Under the pieces are notes generated by a model, which saw only the letters and a program-made list of their open reading frames with translations, was not told the DNA's origin and searched no databases. Position numbers and translations under genes: made by a program. A stretch of 10,882 nucleotides of DNA from Syntrophaceae bacterium (lineage in GTDB: Bacteria > Desulfobacterota > SM23-61): contig PMCE01000415.1 of NCBI GenBank assembly GCA_003154025.1, forward strand, positions 1,249 to 12,130. The letters are read 5' to 3'. Below, one piece after another: positions 1 through 4,518 of the stretch. Every line of letters begins with the position of its first letter. The stretch's first letter is position 1.

Positions 1-82
1 CCGGGCTGGCTCCAAAGATTACCAGCGCGCATACCAGGGCCATGGATACCAGATATCGCCTATAAACGAAGATCTTTGCCAT
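1..82 (-). CDS. N-terminus of an exported or membrane protein (partial, cut by window edge)
   Basis: The minus strand opens with ATG at 82-80 and stays open for 27 codons to the window edge. The peptide starts MAKIFVYRRYLV and continues into a hydrophobic stretch (SMALVCALVIFGAS), the pattern of a Sec signal peptide or first membrane helix: basic N-region, then about 15 apolar residues. A strong Shine-Dalgarno (AAAGGAG, 91-97 on the plus strand) lies 8 nt before the ATG. A near-consensus sigma70 promoter lies further upstream (258-286). The RR pair is followed by YLV, not the FLK-like stretch of a classical Tat signal, so Sec export is likelier. The mature domain is outside the window, so no function can be assigned. 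A substrate-binding protein or other envelope protein would fit, but this is only a guess. Confidence 0.62.
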   Translation of the reverse strand, partial: MAKIFVYRRYLVSMALVCALVIFGASP

Positions 83-250
83 TGTTCCGTCTCCTTTCAA
101 AACTCTCCTTCTTGCATTCTTTAATACGCCACTGCTGTCCGCCATGCGGCCAGGACACTCGAGTCAAACCCGCGGCTTCTCACCCCCTTTCATCCTGCGA
201 AGGGCTCATTCTCCCGCCGCATTCTTTTCGTATGAAAACTCTTTGGGGGG
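83..250 (-). promoter_or_regulatory. Structured 5' leader (about 168 nt) of the left-edge gene
   Basis: Between the predicted start near 251 and the ATG at 82 lie several potential RNA hairpins on the minus strand. One is at 136-157, where TGTCC/GGACA arms enclose a GCC/GGC stem. Another pairs 172-176 with 216-220 (GCGGC/GCCGC) and encloses a smaller CCCTT/AAGGG stem at 185-204. No known riboswitch consensus was recognised. Two purine-rich Shine-Dalgarno-like words (AAGGAG and AAAGGAG) lie close to the start codon. Whether the leader is regulatory or just untranslated is unknown. Confidence 0.3.
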
Positions 251-270
251 CGAGTTGAATATACGAAAAG
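224..270. repeat. Inverted repeat overlapping the minus-strand promoter (possible operator or leader hairpin)
   Basis: CTTTTCGTAT at 224-233 and ATACGAAAAG at 261-270 are perfect 10-bp inverted copies. Inside them AACTC (237-241) and GAGTT (252-256) add a second 5-bp arm pair around a G-rich loop. The right arm covers part of the -10 hexamer, and the left arm falls about 20-27 nt into the predicted transcript. Because the transcript starts near 251, the full hairpin cannot form in RNA made from this promoter. A DNA operator bound by a dimeric regulator is therefore the better reading. Confidence 0.5.
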
Positions 271-286
271 GGAGGTTGCGTGTCAA
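258..286 (-). promoter_or_regulatory. Near-consensus sigma70 promoter for the left-edge gene
   Basis: On the minus strand, a perfect -35 TTGACA (plus 281-286 reads TGTCAA) is followed by exactly 17 bp and a -10 of TATATT (plus 258-263 reads AATATA, 5 of 6 matches). Start of transcription would be near position 251. This leaves a leader of about 168 nt before the ATG at 82. The -10 is partly covered by the right arm of an inverted repeat (261-270), which suggests repression or another control at this promoter. Confidence 0.68.
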
Positions 287-373
287 GAAAAAAGCCCTAA
301 AAATGCCGGTTTTTGAGGAGGCGGATGGCCAAAGAACCGAACCCGCCTGATTCCGGGAGCCTCCCAGGGGGGG

Positions 374-389
374 CCGCTCACATGAGCGG
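374..389. repeat. Short perfect hairpin upstream of the PLD-like gene
   Basis: CCGCTCA (374-380) and TGAGCGG (383-389) are perfect inverted arms separated by two bases. The hairpin would have about 6 bp and a 4-nt loop. It lies 34 bp upstream of the -35 of the promoter at 423-451, so it could be a regulator site. Nothing else in 300-420 was recognised. Confidence 0.3.
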
Positions 390-422
390 GGTACCATTGA
401 ACCCCCGCCTTTCCTCTCGCCC

Positions 423-451
423 TTGTGGAAAATTTCTGAGGCTGATACAAT
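423..451 (+). promoter_or_regulatory. Extended -10 promoter positioned for a leaderless transcript
   Basis: TG-A-TACAAT at 443-451 is an extended -10 (TACAAT matches TATAAT in 5 of 6). A weak -35 TTGTGG lies at 423-428 with a 17-bp spacer. The hexamer ends 7 nt before A458 of the ATG, so transcription is expected to start at or next to the start codon. There is no Shine-Dalgarno between -10 and ATG, only a C run. Confidence 0.5.
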
Positions 452-457
452 CCCCCC

Positions 458-1006
458 ATGAAAAATTTCTGGGTGCTTATCTTTGCCCTTCTGGTAGGCT
501 GTGCCTCCACTCAAGCTCAAAGAAGAGAACCCATCCCCAACTGGTCCGTCTGTTTCTCCCCCAAGGGTGGATGCACCGAGGCCATCGTCAAGGAACTGGG
601 CCGAGCCAAACGGTTGGTTTTGGTTCAGGCCTATTCCCTGAACTCGGCCCCCATTGCCAAAGCGTTGTTGGACGCTCACAAGTACGGAGTCAGAGTCGAA
701 ATTCTTCTGGATAAAAGCCAGAAGACGGACAGGCTTTCATCCGCGGATTTTCTGGCCCGTGCCGGGATCCCTACCAGGATGGACGCCGCCCATGCGGCGG
801 CCCATAACGAGGTGATCATCATCGACGCGGAAATCGTGATCACCGGTTCTTTTCCTTTCACCAAAGCCGCGGAAGATCAAAATGCCGAAAATTTGCTCAT
901 TATCCGCAACCGGTCGTTCGCCGAGGCGTACGTCAAAAACTGGTTGGAGCACTCCCGGCATTCAGAGCCGTATGAAGCGAAAGTGAAATCAGACCTGGGT
1001 TTCTAG
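458..1006 (+). CDS. PLD-like (Nuc-type) lipoprotein with degenerate HKD motif
   Basis: The 182-aa protein has the size and single-domain layout of bacterial Nuc-type phospholipase D-family endonucleases. A signal peptide ends in a lipobox, LVGC with Cys15 as the lipidated residue, so an envelope lipoprotein is expected. Family landmarks are visible: VLVQAYSL (54-61), YGVRVEILLDKSQ (76-88), the HKD region HNEVIIID (116-123), ITGSF (128-132) and NAENLLII (142-149). The catalytic motif is HxK(x)4D followed by GSxN. Here His116 and Asp123 remain, but Lys is Glu118 (GAG) and the Asn of GSFNF is Pro133 (CCT). Ser131 is kept. Loss of both Lys and Asn predicts little or no phosphodiesterase activity, so this may be a binding or scaffold protein. 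The start follows a C run without a Shine-Dalgarno. The gene ends 12 bp from the convergent acyl-CoA dehydrogenase gene, with no terminator between. Confidence 0.85.
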   Translation: MKNFWVLIFALLVGCASTQAQRREPIPNWSVCFSPKGGCTEAIVKELGRAKRLVLVQAYSLNSAPIAKALLDAHKYGVRVEILLDKSQKTDRLSSADFLARAGIPTRMDAAHAAAHNEVIIIDAEIVITGSFPFTKAAEDQNAENLLIIRNRSFAEAYVKNWLEHSRHSEPYEAKVKSDLGF

Positions 1007-1018
1007 AATCCCATTGGA

Positions 1019-2155
1019 TCACTTTAATATTTCCCTGGAAATCACCAGTTTCATGATCTGGTTTGTTCCTTCGTAGATCTGGGTGATCTTCGCGTCGCGC
1101 ATCATGCGCTCGAAGGGATATTCGGTCATATACCCGTATCCGGCGGCGATCTGCAGGGCATCGGTGGTCACCCGCATGGCCACATCCGACGCAAACATCT
1201 TGCAGCAGGCGGACATGTAGGACTTCTGCGGATCATTCTTGGATACCAGATCCGCGGCCTGGTAGGTGATGGCCCTCGCGGCTTCAACCTGGGTCGCCAT
1301 ATCCGCCAGCATCCAGCCGATCCCCTGGAAATGTCCGATCGGCTTGCCGAACTGGACCCGCTCCTTGGAATACTTCACGGCTTGATCCAGCGCCCCCTGG
1401 GCAACTCCCACGGCTTGGGAAGCGATCACCGGGCGGGAAGTATCCAGGGTCAGCATGGCATAGACGAACCCTTTCCCTTCCTGCCCGATCAAGTTTCCCG
1501 CCGGCACTTCCACGTCCTCAAAAAGCAATTCTCCGGTGGGGGAACCTTTGATCCCCATCTTGGACTCCCATTTCGCCACGGAGTATCCTTTATATTCCTT
1601 CTCCACGATGAAGGCGCTGATGCCCTTCACCCCTTTGGAAGGGTCGGTCATGGCAAAGACCGTGAGGACGTCGGCAATGGGGCCGTTGCTGATGAAGCAT
1701 TTGGACCCGTTCAGAATGTACTTGTCGCCCTTCCTGACCGCCTTGGTTTTCATGGCCGCGGCATCGGACCCGGCGCCCGGCTCGGTGAGGCCGAAGGCCG
1801 CCAGCTTTTCCCCGGAAGCGATGGAAGGACCGTACTTCTTCTTCTGCTCTTCCGACCCTCCAATCAGAATGGGTTCCCAGCCCAGGGACTGAACCTGGAC
1901 GATGAGCGAAGAGCTGACGCAGGCCCGGGCAATCTCTTCCACGGCCAGGCAAACGTAAATATGGCCGCGGTAGAACCCTCCGTATTCCTCCGGAACGCTG
2001 AGACCCATGAGACCCATGTCCTGGAAGATCTGCTTGAGATCCCAGGGGAACTCTCCCTTTTTGTCGATATCCGCAGCCCGGGGGGCGACTTTTTCAGAGA
2101 CCATCCTCCGGACCTGCTCCACGAACATTTTTTGATCTTCATCCAAATGCTGCAC
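1019..2155 (-). CDS. Acyl-CoA dehydrogenase
   Basis: This flavoprotein would oxidise an acyl-CoA to the trans-2-enoyl-CoA, passing electrons to ETF in the cytoplasm. At 378 aa it has the usual family length, with the all-alpha N-terminal, beta middle and alpha C-terminal domains. The first family signature is at 121-131 (FGLTEPGAGSD). The second is around 335-354 (QIAAGYGYMTEYPFERMMRD). The catalytic base Glu is present in IYEGTNQI (Glu362), the medium/short-chain position. Translation starts at a GTG (2155-2153) behind a strong AAAGGAGGT. The chain-length or branched/aromatic substrate cannot be decided; short-chain, branched or dicarboxyl (glutaryl-type) acyl-CoAs are all possible. It is the last gene of the minus-strand block, 121 bp after the MBL hydrolase gene, across a spacer with a hairpin repeat. 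Confidence 0.95.
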   Translation of the reverse strand: MQHLDEDQKMFVEQVRRMVSEKVAPRAADIDKKGEFPWDLKQIFQDMGLMGLSVPEEYGGFYRGHIYVCLAVEEIARACVSSSLIVQVQSLGWEPILIGGSEEQKKKYGPSIASGEKLAAFGLTEPGAGSDAAAMKTKAVRKGDKYILNGSKCFISNGPIADVLTVFAMTDPSKGVKGISAFIVEKEYKGYSVAKWESKMGIKGSPTGELLFEDVEVPAGNLIGQEGKGFVYAMLTLDTSRPVIASQAVGVAQGALDQAVKYSKERVQFGKPIGHFQGIGWMLADMATQVEAARAITYQAADLVSKNDPQKSYMSACCKMFASDVAMRVTTDALQIAAGYGYMTEYPFERMMRDAKITQIYEGTNQIMKLVISREILK

Positions 2156-2198
2156 GTTACCTCCTTTTTTAAGAACCGTAAGGCGCTAGACGGCCTCG

Positions 2199-2262
2199 TG
2201 AGAGCGCAAGTCGCGAGGGCGCGAGAGCGAAATAATCATTTTTTAACGCCTTGCGACTTGCG
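2199..2262. repeat. Intergenic hairpin with short-period repeats
   Basis: CGCAAGTCGC (2205-2214) is perfectly complementary in inverted orientation to GCGACTTGCG (2253-2262). Pairing continues imperfectly as GAGGGCG (2215-2221) with CGCCTT (2247-2252). The loop is about 25 nt and AT-rich. Read on the minus strand, 2229-2199 also shows an approximately 8-nt rhythm: CGCTCTCG, CGCCCTCG, CGACTTG, CGCTCTCA. No T-tract follows on the transcribed strand, so it is not an intrinsic terminator. It fills most of the spacer between the MBL gene and the acyl-CoA dehydrogenase gene. Confidence 0.55.
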
Positions 2263-2276
2263 GTTGTTATGCCGGG

Positions 2277-3059
2277 TTAGGGATATCTCTCTTTCCTGAT
2301 AACCAGGGGCTCATGGCCCGGGATGACCTTGGTGAAATCCCCTCCTACGATCTCGTCAATCCGTTCGAAGCTTTTCCACATGGCCATCATGTCGGTAAAA
2401 ATTCCGGTCAGGAAATACGGCTGGCCCTCTTTCGGTGCGCCCTCCAGGTTCGCGTACTTGGAAACCGCATCCCCGGTAACCACATGGGGCCCCTTGTCGG
2501 TCTCCACCACCACCCCCATGGAGCCCGTCGTGTGACCCGGAAGCGGGATCAGCCTCACTCCTTCCACGATCTCCTTCTCCTTCATCTCCACCGTCTTCAC
2601 CCGTTCGATCACTTTCAAAAACAGGGGCTTCACCCCCCATTGGAGCGCCTCGTAACCCCGGTAGAGGGGGGGAATCGGGTTAAAGGCACATTTCAACTCT
2701 TCCTGGGAACAGATGAACTGGGCCTTCGGGAATTTTTCCACATTTCCCACATGGTCCCAATGGAGATGCGTTAAGATAACGATATCGATCTCCTCCGGCT
2801 TCACCCCTGCCTTGGCCAGCTGCGCCTCGATTGTGTACTCCGGTTTGATCGGCTCCCATTTGAAATCCGGATGATACTTCCTCGAACGCTCCAGGTCGGG
2901 CGGCCCCGCATCGACCACGATCTTCTTTTTGGCCCCGCCAATATAGGCCGCCAGCCATCTCCCCTCTTCCGTCTGCCCCACGAATTTTCGAAAGAAGGAT
3001 AGACTCATTTCGCCGGTATACCCCCCCATGTCCAAAGGAACAATGTACTTTCCGCTCAT
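2277..3059 (-). CDS. Metallo-beta-lactamase-fold hydrolase (lactonase-like)
   Basis: A 260-aa MBL-fold metallohydrolase, with residues numbered from the ATG at 3059. The metal ligands are all visible: HLHWDH (His98, His100, Asp102, His103), PGHTTG (His176), TGDA (Asp197) and IPGHEP (His249). This set and the spacing match the N-acyl-homoserine-lactonase-like group (AhlD/AiiA type). A Tyr five residues after the Asp (DAVSKY) resembles the lactonase active-site Tyr. It has no signal peptide, so it is cytoplasmic. A plausible role is hydrolysis of a lactone, ester or thioester intermediate; quorum quenching cannot be excluded. Start choice: GGGGGAGG directly abuts an upstream ATG (3065-3063) but lies 6 nt from the ATG at 3059-3057. 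The inner start is preferred; the longer form would add two residues. It lies in the same-strand block between DUF1028 and acyl-CoA dehydrogenase. Confidence 0.9.
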   Translation of the reverse strand: MSGKYIVPLDMGGYTGEMSLSFFRKFVGQTEEGRWLAAYIGGAKKKIVVDAGPPDLERSRKYHPDFKWEPIKPEYTIEAQLAKAGVKPEEIDIVILTHLHWDHVGNVEKFPKAQFICSQEELKCAFNPIPPLYRGYEALQWGVKPLFLKVIERVKTVEMKEKEIVEGVRLIPLPGHTTGSMGVVVETDKGPHVVTGDAVSKYANLEGAPKEGQPYFLTGIFTDMMAMWKSFERIDEIVGGDFTKVIPGHEPLVIRKERYP

Positions 3060-3094
3060 CAACATCCTCCCCCTTGATTTCTTCCGTCAATCCT

Positions 3095-3116
3095 GGGGCG
3101 ATTCATGAATCGCCCC
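3095..3116. repeat. 22-bp perfect palindrome in a spacer (dispersed-repeat type)
   Basis: Positions 3095-3116 form a perfect palindrome: GGGGCGATTCA followed by its exact reverse complement. CTAC follows on the right as part of the extended word GGGGCG...CGCCCCTAC. I recognise this GTAGGGGCG-type palindrome as a recurrent dispersed element in many environmental genomes. It lies 30 bp upstream of the MBL gene's first ATG. No T-tract suggests termination. Confidence 0.65.
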
Positions 3117-3206
3117 TACGCCGAACTTCTGACTTGGATTTTTCGTTCTTGCTGTTTGGTTTTTGCTTCATGCTGGTGACCCCTAAAAATTTTTCGGGCT
3201 CGGCCC

Positions 3207-3878
3207 CTATTGATCGCTCGATCGAAATGGGGGCGCTTCGTCCGGGCTCAGAGCCCAGGAGAGAAAAGTTTTTATCTGCGGTTCGTACCGCTTCCAGAGT
3301 TCCCGCAGGGTGCGCAAGGGGCTGTCCTGCCAATCCACCCGGAGGTCGGCCAGCGGCCAGGGTTGGTCGTGGACGACCAGCAAACCTGCGGAATTAACCG
3401 GAGAGATCTCTCCTCCCGCCTCCAGCCCCCTCTCGAGAGCCCGCAGCAAGCGGTGAGCCAGGTGTCGATCAGAATCCTCGGCGAAGGTGTTTACCATCTC
3501 CTGGGGAATCTCCGGGTCGGCCAACAGGTTGCCCACGGCGACGCATTGGTCCCCCTCCGCCCCCGCGTAGGTACCCAGCGTTTTTTCTCCCGAAAAACAG
3601 GATGTCTTCCCCTGGCGGTCGATGGCCGCCAACTGGCGGTAGGCCGCGCAGGGATTGTCCCCGACGAGTGCCTGGATCACCTCGGCCGCGCTGCATCCCC
3701 CCGCAAGGAGGTCGAGCCCTCGGGCCCCCAATCGGGGGTCGGTGAAATTCTGCGTCAAGACCGCCCCCGCTCCGGCCCGCGCCCAGGCGCAACGGCTGGC
3801 CACGCAGATACTGGAGGTGGTGATGGCGATTCCGAACATACCGGTACGGGGACAACGTCCGGCGATGGAAAAAGTCAT
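3207..3878 (-). CDS. DUF1028 family protein (putative Ntn-hydrolase fold)
   Basis: This 223-aa protein matches the DUF1028 family by its N-terminus MTFSIAGRCPRTGMFGIAI, the WARAGAGAVLTQNFTDPRLG stretch (32-51), GLDLLAGG (54-61), the GNLLADPEI segment (117-125) and SAGLLVV (163-169). The family is thought to have an Ntn-hydrolase-like fold. In such enzymes the residue after the initiator Met is the nucleophile, and Thr2 here would fit, but no reaction is established. There is no signal peptide. The start at 3878 follows AAGGGA about 7 nt upstream. It sits 175 bp downstream of a RidA-family gene; DUF1028 and RidA-type genes are often neighbours in catabolic loci, suggesting work on an amide, peptide or imine-forming compound (inference). 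The last residues (PPFRSSDQ) are encoded by an imperfect inverted repeat at 3204-3232 and may not be conserved. Confidence 0.85.
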   Translation of the reverse strand: MTFSIAGRCPRTGMFGIAITTSSICVASRCAWARAGAGAVLTQNFTDPRLGARGLDLLAGGCSAAEVIQALVGDNPCAAYRQLAAIDRQGKTSCFSGEKTLGTYAGAEGDQCVAVGNLLADPEIPQEMVNTFAEDSDRHLAHRLLRALERGLEAGGEISPVNSAGLLVVHDQPWPLADLRVDWQDSPLRTLRELWKRYEPQIKTFLSWALSPDEAPPFRSSDQ

Positions 3879-3892
3879 CTGTCATTCCCTTG

Positions 3893-3907
3893 GAATTGAT
3901 CCAATTC
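3893..3907. repeat. Short inverted repeat before the DUF1028 gene
   Basis: GAATTG (3893-3898) and CAATTC (3902-3907) are perfect inverted arms around a 3-nt loop. They sit just upstream of the AAGGGA ribosome-binding site of the DUF1028 gene. It could be an operator or a small RNA hairpin that affects translation; it is short enough to be chance. Confidence 0.25.
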
Positions 3908-3922
3908 AAACGGCATAAATAT

Positions 3923-4036
3923 GGTTACCGTCATTGCGAGCCCGAAGGGCGTGGCAATCTCGCTTTTGTTTGAGATTGTCCCGCCTTTGGCGGGATCGTC
4001 CCGCGCTTCGCGGGACTCCTCGCAATGACACGTTAC
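3923..4036. repeat. Multi-hairpin dispersed repeat element (TCATTGCGAG family)
   Basis: An outer pair, GTCATTGCGAG (3930-3940) and CTCGCAATGAC (4019-4029), is a perfect 11-bp inverted repeat extended imperfectly by GTTAC-like ends. Inside lie four further hairpins. GCCC/GGGC is at 3940-3950. CAATCTC/GAGATTG pairs 3955-3961 with 3972-3978. CCCGCC/GGCGGG is at 3980-3994. GTCCCGCG/CGCGGGAC pairs 3998-4005 with 4009-4016. I recognise the word TCATTGCGAG...GGCAATCTC as a repeat widespread in environmental bacterial genomes. It occupies nearly all of the RidA-DUF1028 spacer and encodes no transposase, so it is a non-coding, MITE- or REP-like unit. Confidence 0.75.
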
Positions 4037-4053
4037 TTATTTTTTTGCATTAG

Positions 4054-4470
4054 CTATGCTTCACCTTCCGGGATCACCGCATCCACATCAATTTCCATGA
4101 GCAGCTCGGGTTTGGCCAGGCCCTGAACGATCAGGCCGGTGGATACCGGATAGACCCCCTTCAGCCATTTGCCGATCACCCGGTAGACCGGGTCGCGGTA
4201 CGCCCGGTCGGTGATGTACACGGTGATCTTGCAGATATGGTCCAGTTTGGCCCCGGCCTCTTCCAGCAGGATCTTGACGTTTTTCATGGCCGTCTCGGTC
4301 TGGGCGGCCGGATCTCCGATACCCGCAACTTTGCCGTCAAAATCCATCCCGGTCTGCCCCCGGAGATAGACGAGGTTGCCCGCGCGAACCGCCATGCACA
4401 AATCGTTGTCGAGCTTCTGGTCGGGGTACATCTCCCGGGTGTTGAATTTTCGCAGCCGGATGTGGGCCAT
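4054..4470 (-). CDS. RidA/YjgF/UK114-family protein lacking the deaminase Arg
   Basis: This 138-aa protein aligns along its length with RidA-family proteins: VYLRGQTGMDFDGKV (34-48), QTETAMKNVKILLEEAGAKL (57-76), DHICKITVYI (77-86), then YPVSTGLIVQGL (107-118) and LLMEIDVDAVI (123-133). RidA itself deaminates reactive enamines/imines through an Arg in the PARS segment (Arg105 in E. coli). The aligned residue here is Ser110 in PVST, while the Glu of the EIEA segment is kept as Glu126. It therefore belongs to the Arg-less Rid groups, whose reaction is not settled. The protein is probably a cytoplasmic trimer. The start has GGGAG 7 nt upstream. It follows the flavoenzyme gene by 48 bp across a hexanucleotide-repeat spacer, so co-transcription is likely. 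Confidence 0.9.
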   Translation of the reverse strand: MAHIRLRKFNTREMYPDQKLDNDLCMAVRAGNLVYLRGQTGMDFDGKVAGIGDPAAQTETAMKNVKILLEEAGAKLDHICKITVYITDRAYRDPVYRVIGKWLKGVYPVSTGLIVQGLAKPELLMEIDVDAVIPEGEA

Positions 4471-4484
4471 GCTAAATCTCCCTT

Positions 4485-4514
4485 TTCGCTTTCACTTTCC
4501 CTTGCACTTTCACT
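4485..4514 (-). repeat. Degenerate hexanucleotide tandem repeat after the flavoenzyme stop codon
   Basis: Read on the minus strand from 4514, five 6-nt units follow each other: AGTGAA, AGTGCA, AGGGAA, AGTGAA, AGCGAA. The array starts 4 nt after the stop codon at 4521-4519 and runs up to the Shine-Dalgarno region of the RidA-family gene. A 26-nt stretch (4489-4514) recurs at 8017-8042 with only two mismatches, so this is a repeated element rather than random purine-rich sequence. Confidence 0.6.
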
Positions 4515-4518
4515 GTTC

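Noticed and set aside
41..82. RR pair in the left-edge peptide as a Tat signal
   Set aside because: The residues after RR (YLVS) do not match the SRRxFLK pattern; a Sec signal or membrane anchor is likelier.
128..157. GCCACTG word next to a GC hairpin, like part of a cobalamin riboswitch box
   Set aside because: On the strand where the word reads correctly, the sequence on one side is coding for the opposite-strand gene and the rest of the consensus is absent.
206..679. Minus-strand frame of 157 codons across the divergent spacer and the start of the PLD-like gene
   Set aside because: It overlaps promoter signals on both strands and the signal-peptide region of a better-supported gene, and shows no family features.
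1331..2299. Plus-strand open frame of 322 codons opposite the acyl-CoA dehydrogenase gene
   Set aside because: It is antisense to an intact catalytic gene and runs into the next spacer; no domain is recognisable.
3183..3206. Possible terminator after the DUF1028 gene (GGGC/GCCC stem followed by GAAAAATTTTT on the minus strand)
   Set aside because: The stem has only four pairs and the T-run starts six bases after it, so it is too weak to call.
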